Assembly: GCA_003427395.1 (NCBI GenBank) | Contig: BFEA01000009.1 | Span: forward strand, 6,627,148-6,662,608 | Direction: 5' to 3' | Length of the DNA stretch: 35,461 bases | Origin: Chara braunii | Taxonomy: Eukaryota > Streptophyta > Charophyceae > Charales > Characeae | Shown here: positions 1 to 9,467 of the stretch, piece by piece | Layout of the letters: every line of letters starts with the position of its first letter | Numbering within the stretch: position 1 is the first letter of the stretch | Made by a program: the position numbers and the translations under genes | Notes under the pieces: model-generated | The model's database searches: none | Told to the model about the DNA's origin: nothing | The model's input: only the letters and a program-made list of their open reading frames with translations

Positions 1-58
<58 letters not shown>
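1..58. repeat. (GA)n microsatellite at the window edge
   Basis: An uninterrupted GA dinucleotide run fills the first 57-58 bases and grades into GA-rich sequence. Its true length is unknown because it starts at the window edge. The complementary (CT)n type recurs at 32,905. Confidence 0.97.
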
Positions 59-60
<2 letters not shown>

Positions 61-62
<2 letters not shown>

Positions 63-2140
63 AGAAAGGAGCGGAGATACGTACCTGGCCACAGCGCAAA
101 GGAGAGCGCTCACGCAAGGGAAAGGAGAACGTAGGCAAGTAAAGGAAGGGGATATGAATCTGGCCGGGATCCGGAGCAGCTACACGTGGACAAAAAAAGG
201 GAAGAGAATAGGCATGGTGGAGGAAGAAACCCATAGCTTACTCGATTCTTAACAGAATCAATTGTAAGAAGAAGTGAAATAGAAGTTAAGAAGGAGGGCG
301 AATTCGGATCTGCAATTAGATTGGGCAAAGAGTTCGTAAAAGTGAGAAAGAAGAGAAAGGAAATGTCGGACAGAGTCGGGGCGAGAAATGAAGTGAAGTA
401 CAAGGAGGGAAAATATTGTATCTCGCCCAATTTCTGATGAAATTGGGCAAGTGAGGAGTCAAAACTGGGGTTTGAAAGTGCTCCGAATCAATTGGCCACG
501 CCAGATATCCCATTCAGGTAGCGGTTTGGCCGGTATGTGCAGCGGGAGCTGCGCGTGAAGGAAACTTTTATGACGATCTAAATACGGTAATGTACTTGCC
601 CTCTTTTTAGCAGGAGATTCACTCCCATTTTGCACATGTTGTACGATGAATGTACATGGCAAAACAGGGTATGCGGTTGCGCAGCCGTGTTCGTCTTCAC
701 GTGATAGCACCATTGTAGTCCCGAGAGGCGATCTCTACAACAGCTGATAAATGAGATTACCTTGGTTGTTCCTCCTCGTGGTCCATTTCACCTTGCATGA
801 GTGCGTCCTTCCTTGCCATGGCCTGTGAACCGTCATCTCAGCCTCATCAACTCCATTACCCACTAGTATAATGCTTCGCTGCAACCATTTTTCCTCGTGA
901 GCATTGCGTGAGCTCCTTGCCGCTGTGATCCCTATCGCGTCTGAGGCCCGACCTTGCCATCGATAGCAGCTATCTGACCCTGTGTGCCATAATGGGCGAT
1001 TGTAGTCTTTTGACCCTGGTTTAGCATGCAACATCGGGGTCGAGGCAGTAGTTGGGACACTGAGAGTAGGAGTGAGGGGAGGAAGAGTTGAGAATGAAAT
1101 CGGGTGAACCTGGTCAAAATGAAAACCACGAACGTATATTCCACCGGAAGATTCGTTCTTGCTAACTGGCGTGAAATTCAGTTGCCCATACGATAGTGAT
1201 CCTACCTGAACTTTGCCTTAAAGTGGTGTCCGATTCCCTTCGACTTCACCATGCTTGTTCATTCCCGTAGTGATTGAATTCGCTTCGTCATCGTGGTGTT
1301 ATCCACTCCTCCTTGTGAGGCTGGCTTTTTGCCGTTCATGGAGCTGGCCGCATGTAATAATGTTGATCTTAGTGGATTACTGCTAGAAGCGCAAGTGACT
1401 GGCGAGAGTGCAGGCCAGGTGCATAGTGAGCAGCAGGGTAGGAACGAAAAGCGGGGAGGTAGTACGAGAATACAGAAGGGAGGCTATGAGAAATGGCAAG
1501 AGTAGATAGCAATTGTTGTAAGGAGTTTACTGCTACAAGTTAGGCAGGACGCTACCACTCTATCCTTTGGGCGGGTGGTGTAAGGCCGCAGACCTCTGAA
1601 CTATGTTGCTCCCATCACTCACAATGTTGTTGTTTTCTTCGAAAGGCAGCCGCCTTGTGTTGTCGTTGTGATCCCAGCACAGGCGGCGACAAGGCATTCA
1701 GAGAAGTTAAAACTTTTTCGTTCGTAAGCTGCTACCAACTTCGAATTGTTGTGGGCTCCAGATTACAGCAGCATCTTCAGTTTCCCACGGTCGGCATTGT
1801 TGTCGTGTTTCTGGCTGCTACTGATTGAACTCTTGTTTGCACTGCGCTACAGCAGTGCTCATTGCTACCTCTATCACTGTGCTTTTTGCTAGTGCGACTT
1901 TTGTGCCCTTGCTACTGTTAGCTGTAGGTTGTTGTTACTGAAGCGTTATGTTGCTGCTGCTGCGGTGGATTGCTGATGACATAAGACTGGGCGGTGGTTG
2001 TTGTTGTTCTCGTCACCATCAAACTATTACTGATTGGACTGTTGTCACGGCCCTGTAGGCTGTTGACTTCAAGTCCTTTACTACCGTTGGTGGGTCACTG
2101 AACTGAGGAGATAGTGAGAAGCCTGAATCATGATTCTACA
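61..2140. other. Unassigned non-coding DNA
   Basis: No reading frame here has a recognisable domain, and the frames that exist are short and biased in composition. From about 1,620 to 2,110 the plus strand is rich in TTG/CTG triplets (runs of GTTGTTG, and CTGCTGCTGC near 1,950), which looks like a decayed triplet-rich low-complexity region. Ambiguous bases lie at 2,157-2,224. I see no RNA gene or mobile-element boundary. Confidence 0.5.
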
Positions 2141-2683
2141 GTCGAGGGTTGGGGGTNGTNATTGCTGTTGGAGTTGAGATTCTGCTNCGACATCAGCCGT
2201 CTATTTGACACGNATGCATGNGANTGGCCGCCATTACGGGGCCCTCAGGATATGAAGGTAACAAGGCCTTCTCCACGCAAGTCTGAGCGAACCTCTCTGG
2301 TATCTTGAGAGACTGACTTTACTCTTTCTACCCTTCTTCCTCTCAGTCTAGTTTGTATTCGGAGAGGAAGGCGGCAGGCGGGATTGCAACCCGTAGGACC
2401 GCATCAGGGCCATTGTGGGAGGTTGACCCACCGATTGCGGGAGCTCTGCCGGAGCCCAGGCGGGACTTTGGAGGCAGGGAACTCAGAGGTAGGCCGACAC
2501 GTTACCTTTAGCTATCCCAATACACCTCTATTTATACAAACCCGGTGTTTGATTTGTCTGACTTTGACTTGAGCATATGTTTGTTTTCTTTTTCAGGACT
2601 TTAACTAAACCAAAAATGGTAATCTACTATGCATGTTGATTCATCTGTCTGTGGTAAAAATCACGATGTTTGCATGCGATGAT

Positions 2684-3355
2684 CTGAATGGGACTGGAGA
2701 TGAGGTCTTCTGACAGATCCAACCGCTTTGCTGATTGTCTGGACATTGAGACGGGGCGGGGTCAGGACCTGCTGCTTTGCTGATTGCCTGGACATTGAGA
2801 CGGGGCGGGGTCAGGACCTGCTGCTTTGCTGATTGTCTTGACATTGAGATGGGGCGGGGTCAGGACCTGCCGCTTTGTTAATTGCCTGGACATTGAGATG
2901 GGGCGGGGTCAGGACCTGCCGCTTTGCTGATTGTCTGGACATTGAGATGGGGCGGGGTCAGGACCTGCCGCTTTGCTGGTTGCCTGGACATTGAGACGGG
3001 GCAGGGTCAGGACGTGCCGCTTTGCTGATTGCCTGAACATTGAGACGGGGCGGGGTCAGGACCTGCCGCTTTGCTTATTGTCTGGACATTGAGACGAGGC
3101 GGGGTCAGGACCTGCCGCTTTGTTGATTGTCTGGACATTGAGACGGGGCGGGGTCAGGACCTGCCGCTTTGCTGATTGCCTAGACATTGAGACGGGGCGG
3201 GGTNAGGACCTGTCGCTTTGTTGTTTGATTAAGACATTGAAATGGGGCTGGAGATGAGGTCCTTCAGACTGATCCGGTCGCTTTGTTGTTTGCCTAAGAC
3301 ATTGAAATGGGGCTCGAGATGAGATCCTCGTGACCGATCCGGTCGCTTTGCTAAG
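2684..3355. repeat. 49-bp minisatellite flanked by 65-bp long-form units
   Basis: The phrase GACATTGAG recurs at 2742, 2791, 2840, 2889, 2938, 2987, 3036, 3085, 3134 and 3183, an exact 49-bp period (GAACATTGAG in the 3036 copy). Each unit carries GGGGCGGGGTCAGGACC and CGCTTTGCTGATTG with a few substitutions. The flanking units (2,684-2,741 and 3,233-3,355) are about 65 bp long and contain an extra GGAGATGAGGTC...GATCCGG segment. One N lies at 3,204. Short frames across it are repeat artefacts. Confidence 0.95.
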
Positions 3356-3749
3356 TCAGTCAGTTTTGCTTGTTGACAAAGGTCTGACTCTTCTTCTTCC
3401 GAGAACAGTTCAGGCTAGTGTGTTGGTGATTGCATGGGGTTTGACTGAGAATAACTTAGGAAGTTAATGAACTAACTAAGAATACAGGACTAATATTTTT
3501 ATGATCAGGACAAACGAAAGATGAAATCTTTGGATAAACAAATCCTTGTTTTGAATTGGTTGAATATGTTATTGACTTGACATACTTGTTGGCAATGCCT
3601 TGTCTTTTGCTCAATGCTCTGTTTGTCTTCTGCATTATAGGATAGTCTGTTAGTGCTCGCCTTATGCTTGAGCGATAGGCAGGTAGATGTTCACTTTTGT
3701 GTTCGCATTTGTCTTTTTCATGTATGTTTGTTTTGATAGGACTTTGGCT

Positions 3750-4075
3750 AGCCTTTGAATTAGTAGAAATTCTGGGAGCCTCTTTTCCTATGGGAAATGC
3801 TGCCGAAATTTCTGCTGAATTCTCAAAGTTAGCCAAGGTTTTGAGATGTCAGCTAGGATATGGTATAGTTTAGTCTTTGGGGACAGTAGGAATTCTGGAA
3901 GCCTTCCTTTCTAAAGGAAGTGCTGCCGAAATTTCTACTGAAATCAAAGCGTTAGTTTAATTTGAGATGATTTTCATAGTTGCGACTTTTTCTTTTGAGA
4001 TTTGGTTTAGTAAATATTCTTTGAGCACACTTCCCTAAAGAAAGTGCTGCCAGAATTTTCGGGATTTTCACATCG
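3750..4075. repeat. Three diverged copies of a 123-bp tandem repeat
   Basis: The phrase TGCTGCCGAAATTTCT (diverged to TGCTGCCAGAATTTTC in the last copy) occurs at 3798, 3921 and 4045, a period of 123-124 bp. Each is preceded by AGAAATTCTGGGAGCC-like or CTTCCTTTCTAAAGG-like sequence. The copies differ clearly from one another, so the array is old. It has no coding signal. Confidence 0.8.
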
Positions 4076-4084
4076 TTACGGGAT

Positions 4085-4312
4085 GCTACTATTAAGTAGC
4101 TTAGAGTGCAATACGGAGTTGAACTCCGTTAATTCAACAGACGATGCCTGCCTTTATTTTGTGACGCAGGTCATTGCTACCTGCGAGTGTTCTTCGAAGT
4201 CTTGAGCTTCATCAACTTCTGCTATCGGACTGATAGCAGGTCGGTTTGCGACTCAACTCCTACCCATTATGATACCCTCGCCCAGATGTCTGTCACCCCG
4301 TAGGCGAAGGGC
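4085..4312. other. Cluster of short perfect hairpins
   Basis: At least four perfect stem-loops follow one another: GCTACT/AGTAGC at 4,085-4,100; ACGGAGT/ACTCCGT at 4,113-4,129; CGCAGGT/ACCTGCG at 4,165-4,185; and CTGCTATC/GATAGCAG at 4,219-4,239. A bulged CCCTCGCC/GGCGAAGGG pair follows at about 4,275-4,312, then AATAAA near 4,324. This could be a structured RNA or the end of a decayed element; no known family is recognised. Confidence 0.5.
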
Positions 4313-4559
4313 ATTTCTGTGTGAATAAAGTTCCTATTCTCTGAACCTCTGCGTGTGCATTTTCACTGGACTTCATGTGTGTGCAGGTATGTATGGGAGC
4401 AAGGGCTTATTCCTGAACTAAGGGTGATATGGGTGAATGAATGAAGGGTGTGAGTGACAAGGTTCAACTATGGCTGTGAGAATGACTCTCCCTGATTTCC
4501 CCCGAGACTCGCCCAATTTTTTTATTTTTTTATTTTTTTTATTTTACTCCTGCTGTATG

Positions 4560-6372
4560 CACCAAGCAAACAGGCAAGGGTAGTCGAGCGCAAGGTTTAG
4601 CGCTCGACCTTAGGCCGGACTGAGACTTAGTTTGGGTACGACGAATTGCTCGCCAACCCGTGATTACTAGTATTTTCCTTCCGCAGGGGAAGGACGAGTG
4701 TACCCCGTCTCAAAAGGGGTCTTGCTTTTAAGATTATTAAATGAACGTTGGTCTTGAGCCTGGAATTCGAGGTCCTTGTCCAGGACATCCCAGGCTCCGG
4801 TCCAGCACAAAAAGGTTTCCCCCTTGAGGCGGACCTGCGCCCCTTGCTTATCGTCACCCACTGCCTAAAAAACAGGGGTGCCGCAAGGGCCGAACGACTT
4901 ATCCTTCAGCCGTGCAATATCGTGAAGGAGAAATCCTTCACGATATTTCGCTTTCGACATTTGAGTGTCATACGCAACCCTGAAACCCATGGGAGGTTGT
5001 ACGGATGTGGGTAACGCATGAAGCATCGCCGTGATAGCAAGACTAAGTGAGAACACATGACTGAACGTTATGGTTCCCATGGCAGTGGCATTCTTTTTAT
5101 GTAACTCTGCGCAGACCTCGCTCAGACACATTAGCAGTTCTGAGTTATGGGTCAGGACGTATGAAAAAGGGACTAGGCTAATTTGCTTGTATAAGTTACT
5201 TTGTTTTATCGTATATCGCGTGGTTGATTTAGGATGTCCTAGTCGACTGACGCTGAATCGCACGTGGGAGATCAGCGCCCCAGCGTGACGGTTCGCGTAC
5301 GGGTCCGAACTAGGCGTGGACCGCGCGTACCCCCTACGCTACAACATACGAGAAACGCCCTCGGCTGGGCCACCTCCGTGATTGCAAGTAAAAGCTTTCG
5401 CATGTGGTTTAGTAGCACGGCGGGGATACGCCCACCCAAGGGATGATGACAGCTCCCGCAGGTGGAGGTAAGTTGTACCTCGCGAGACCCTGTCCTATCG
5501 TAGGGACTCGATGGAGGTATAGCTGGCGCACTCGGCTGGAGCGGCTCCGCCGCTTCCCTTTTCGTGAAGCGGCATGCGAATACTGCCAATCCTGCGTGAC
5601 GCGGCCGGGAAGGTTCCCCCAGCGGGGACCGTGCGCTCGACAGCGCAGCACTCCGAAGACCCATTTGAGTCGGCCGTTCAGTTGTGATCTAAGCGCTGCT
5701 TCGGGGAAGAAGAACTGGATCGCATGCTCTGCATAGATCTGGTTTCGGATGGCATTGGCTTGGGGGGAAATGATAGACAACGGGTGTAGAGTATTCCCCC
5801 TTACCTGCACTTTCCTTGTGGCTCTCATGTGGAGCTTTTGTACGAAGTGGTATCGCAACGGGTGCATTGTGTCCAAGCCCATCTACAGGTTGCAGTCACG
5901 TGGATTCGCTGTTCTAAGAGTAGCGCTGAGAGAGGTTCCACCCGGTTGGGCCGTAACTTGGCCGTTAATGTCGGCACTAAGGCGCGCTCTGACCACTTCA
6001 TTCCACGATTTTCTTAGGGCGGGCTGCTTGCAGGGCTCCTCGCGTGGGGGGCATCTGTCATCCGCAGGCGACGTGCTCACCCCGCCGGGATAGGGAGGGG
6101 GATGAGAAGCAGATTCCCCCCTTGCATCCCACGCGCGGCCAGCACCAGGATCCCGTCCATGTGGGCGGGGTTGATCTGGTTGGGCAGGGCCGGCCATGTC
6201 CACAATGGCACGACATGCATCCTTCTCGGCCCAAACAGTTTTCCCCTGTCGCTGGCCCGTTCGTCCCCCCCCCAACATCCATGCCCTGGCGGTTTGGGGG
6301 GGGTGGAGGCACGGGCGGGGCAGCGTCCATTCGGTGTTTGTGTGGTTTGCCACCCCCGAGGGGGCGAGAGAA
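4560..6372. other. Unassigned DNA with one perfect hairpin
   Basis: Several frames of 60-175 residues overlap on both strands, but none shows a recognisable domain and they shadow one another. The base composition looks more GC-rich than the flanks. I looked for organellar rRNA signatures, a group II intron domain V and tRNA T-arms and did not find them. A 14-bp hairpin at 4,916-4,947 and a GCCGCTTC/GAAGCGGC stem near 5,549 are the only clear structures. Confidence 0.4.
4916..4947. other. Perfect 14-bp hairpin with GAAA loop
   Basis: AATATCGTGAAGGA at 4,916-4,929 and TCCTTCACGATATT at 4,934-4,947 are exact reverse complements. They are separated by GAAA, a GNRA-type tetraloop when read on the plus strand. 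It is not followed by a U-run, so it is not a simple bacterial-type terminator. Confidence 0.8.
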
Positions 6373-6760
6373 GTGATGAAGATCGAGAGGTAGAAGAGAA
6401 TGAAGATCAAGAAAATNATGGGAGGGGGAACGANGNGGGGGCAATGAGGAGGGGGCNAGAGGAGGGACCAAGATCGAGAGGTAGGAGAGGGTGATGATGN
6501 AGATCAATATGGGGGGGAGAAGAGGAAAGGAATGAGGATACCTGTTTCATGGATTATTGCAACGCTGTGATGAAGATCGAGAGGTAGAAGAGAATGAAGA
6601 TCAAAAAAATTATGGGAGGGGGAACGAGGGGGGGACAATGAGGAGGGGGCGAGAGGAGGGACCAAGATCGAGAGGTAGGAGAGAGTGATGATGAAGATCA
6701 ATATGGGGGGGAGAAGAGGAGAGGAATGAGGATACCTGTTTCATGGATTATTGCAACGCT
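6373..6760. repeat. 194-bp tandem duplication, first copy with Ns
   Basis: The block beginning GTGATGAAGATCGAGAGG at 6,373 repeats at 6,567 with near identity, ending in ATTATTGCAACGCTG at 6,760. The first copy contains Ns at 6417, 6434, 6436, 6457 and 6500; the second has none. It is purine-rich (GGGGGAGAAGAGG) and has no convincing coding frame. Confidence 0.93.
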
Positions 6761-8072
6761 GCAAGGGGTAATCGGGGTTGTAATCAATATGATTTTGCAA
6801 ATGAAAATCGTTATTCCGACAGTTTTTGCAACGCAGCACCATTTTTCGACACACCAAGTATATCCCCGATGTGGGCAGTGCAGGAGCGACCCCTTGATAG
6901 CCGAGTGGTCATCAATCTCCGTTTATGACGGGGGCGAGTGTGATTATCCGGAGGAGTGAGGCAGGCCCAGAGGGGTGGTGATCCAGACTCCGGGATTAAT
7001 GGTTCCGGAATTAACGAGGTGTCAGCGTGACTCCTTACTCTTCACCGGGCCCGTGATTGTCGAGTGTATGGGGGGAAGGGCAACAATTTTTTGGGGGGGA
7101 GGGGGGGGGGAGAGAGAAAAGTGGGTAGCCTTTATAGTAAAGAGTTATACCTCCATCTGTGTCTCGCCTCCCACCCTGCAGCACTGTCTTGCATGGAAAC
7201 CTTTGTCCTTTCGGCTCGACCCTCTCCCACCCGGCGTGTTTCTCCGGATATCCGCCCCCGTTTGTACTGCACACTATGGCCCTTCAGCAGTCCATCCCCG
7301 TGCACACTTCCTAATCGTTCTCCCTTGTACTCCACGAATCGAATCCCGTCTCTCCTGGTCACCCGCTCGCTTGTGTATCTGATTTCTCAACCCAGCAGTG
7401 TAAGTTGATGTGCTGAGTGTGGCGACGTGCTTCGTAACCTCTGTTCCCTTGTCACCCACTCACCCAGTCTTCGTCTTCAGTGATATTGACCTCTGTCCGT
7501 CCCCAGCCCGCCAACCCCACACAGGCTTTTGGTCACGGCTGTGTTTTACACTGGCGGTCCCTCACCACACCCCGTCGTCAATCAACATCATCAATCGGAG
7601 TTTCTCCTAGTGGGTGGGTGCAACCTCAGACCAACATAGTTAAATGAATGAGTCGACTGACTGAGCGAGTTAGCGTGCTCCAGAGTCTCCGGGCGTCTTG
7701 CACCCACTCATCCCGCCTTCACCTTCGGGCCCTCTCACCAAGGACCCCAGTGCAGGCGGTGTTGTCGTCAGTCTGTTCTCCAGCTGCCGCGTGGTCAGTC
7801 ACACCTCGATGTTGTCGGTCAATGTTCTACTGTCCTCCAGATTCAGCTTAATCTCAATGCGTCGACGCGCCTCCAACCCTGTGCGCCGCTGTCACCGGTA
7901 TGGTCACACGGCTGTCAGCACTGGCACACAGGCTTTCGAACACCAAGCGAGATGATAGCACCCAACGTCCCTAGGACGAAGAGATGTCTCGCTGGTGGCT
8001 ATGGAGTGCGGGCGGGCCTTGCCGCTCCGGTCCACAGCGCTTGTTAACGCTCCTCCTACGCCTTCCTGCCTG
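6761..8072. other. Unassigned DNA
   Basis: Overlapping frames of 60-135 residues occur on both strands with no recognisable domain. There is a G-homopolymer stretch near 7,092-7,110. I see no RNA gene, repeat array or element end here. Confidence 0.4.
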
Positions 8073-8345
8073 TGGCGGAGCTGCACCTGCTGGAAAACGG
8101 GTCCAGCATCCCTCATCATGACCTTTTGGAAAAACACAGAACAACTCCTGCTGGGAACCGGGCCCAGCATCCCTGGAATATAAACATGAAGTGTTGATCT
8201 CTGTGCCTCTTCACCCTGAACGGGCGCCAAATAGACGTGACCATCAAGCACAAATGACCACTCAAGAACTGTCGGTGCAGGGATCCAGGCCCAGTACCTT
8301 TTCTAAAAGACATCAGACGTTGGGATCCCAGCCAAGCACCTTTTC
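8073..8345 (-). repeat. LINE 3'-tail-related repeat, stray copy
   Basis: On the minus strand this holds a module also found at the ends of LINE-2 and LINE-3. It has TTTGGCGCCCGTTCAGGG followed by TGAAGAGGCACA (8,208-8,243), then GGGATGCTGGGCCCGG (about 8,155-8,180) and GGGATGCTGGACCCG...CAGCAGGTGCAGCTCC (8,073-8,120). Two further degenerate units containing CTGGGCCTGGATCCC and TTGGCTGGGATCCC lie at 8,280-8,345. No RT-coding sequence adjoins it, so it is either a very short LINE remnant or a SINE that shares the LINE tail. Confidence 0.65.
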
Positions 8346-8784
8346 TGAACTGAGACATTGCGACTCACTGACTTCGTGTAATACTCCGGTCAATGGGAAT
8401 AACTAAGTAATTACAAAACCCCTACTTTTTTTTGGGGGGACCTTAATTTGTCCCGGTGCGTTGCACAACGTGCCGCGCACCGAGGTGTGCTGCAACTATG
8501 GGGTATTGAGCCAACTTTTCATTTGTCAGGTATTGAACCCCGCAATCACCCGGACAACCCCATGGACCAAGAACGTCAAGTAAACCTCTCATAACATAGA
8601 CCCAGCATTCAACAACCATGGACTAAACCCCTTGGGTGGTGCACAGGCAGTGTCTGTAATCCTTACCCTGCGTCAACACAAGGTAGGTCTGCAAGTGGCT
8701 ATGCTTTATGTAAATGCCCGCTGCCGACGTCCCTGCACATCGGTGCGGAGCTTCCACCGTGCAACTTCAGACCACAATGCGCAT

Positions 8785-8955
8785 TTCTTTTTTTCTTTTT
8801 TCTTTTTTTTCTTTTTTTTTATGTGAAAGCCCTTGTGACATCCCTCTATCTCAGCGGTGGTACGAGAACCGCTAAAATTGAGGGCTTGTCTGTTGGGCTG
8901 CTCCATCTATTGCTGGGGAGCGGCACCTGCTGGAAACCGGGTCCAGCGTCCCTTT
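8785..8955 (-). repeat. LINE-tail/SINE-like repeat with A-tail
   Basis: Read on the minus strand: AAGGGACGCTGGACCCGG plus CAGCAGGTGCCGCTCCCC (8,908-8,955), then AATAGATGGAGC, then a short hairpin (AGCGGT/ACCGCT, 8,847-8,867), then an A-rich tail (T-rich at 8,785-8,820 on the plus strand). The order matches the 3' tails of LINE-2 and LINE-3, but no LINE coding sequence is attached. Confidence 0.7.
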
Positions 8956-9429
8956 GACAGATGTTACAGATTAAGAAGAAGTTTGTAATTGTTGTTCCCT
9001 GGGGCTGCGACAGTTTCAGTTTCGGTTCCGGGGCTCTGTTATCCCTTGGAGCTGCTAATAACACCCAACCCTTCTTGGAGCACCCTGTATTTTTCTCTCA
9101 CCCCAGCCCTTGCCTTGCAGCTCCCCTGTGACATTAAATCCCACTCAGCCCTTTTAGACCCTTCGAGCCTTATACCCGGTCCAATGTCCACCTTGGTCCC
9201 CCCCCCCCACCCCTTCAGGCTGTACTACGAGGGGGGGTTAGCGGAAGTGAAGTCTGGCCTCCAGTAGAACCGGCGTCGTTGTCCAATTTCCTGTTTCTCT
9301 TGAGCTCGGGTATTGTGTCACTACCATTTGCTGCAGCTTGGTCCATCCGTTTCTTGTGTCTGAGCAGCAGTATCTGCGGAGTAGGGGTAGGGGGGGGGAG
9401 AGGGTGTGAGTGGAGGGGAGGCATCAGGC
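8956..9429. other. Unassigned DNA left of the adapter
   Basis: No gene or element is recognised. It holds C- and G-homopolymers near 9,200, 9,230 and 9,390. Its adjacency to the LINE-1 sequence on the right is unreliable because of the adapter at 9,430. Confidence 0.4.
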
Positions 9430-9467
9430 CTGTCTCTTATACACATCTAGATGTGTATAAGAGACAG
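9430..9467. other. Nextera mate-pair junction adapter (assembly artefact)
   Basis: The 38 bases are CTGTCTCTTATACACATCT immediately followed by its exact reverse complement AGATGTGTATAAGAGACAG. Each half is the 19-bp Tn5 mosaic end, and the head-to-head pair is the circularisation junction of Illumina Nextera mate-pair libraries. In translation it gives the peptide VSYTHLDVYKRQ, familiar from contaminated database proteins. It is not biological, and sequences on either side may not be neighbours in the genome. Confidence 0.98.

Noticed and set aside
2684-3355. CRISPR-like regular repeat array
   Set aside because: The 49-bp units are contiguous tandem copies with no unique spacers, and no cas genes are present; it is a eukaryotic minisatellite.
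4560-6372. Organellar rRNA, group II intron or tRNA transferred to the nucleus
   Set aside because: No conserved rRNA signature, domain V or T-arm/anticodon structure could be found by eye; left unassigned.
4865-6507. Overlapping frames of 100-175 residues on both strands
   Set aside because: They shadow each other, have no domain, and are explained by GC-rich sequence with few stop codons.
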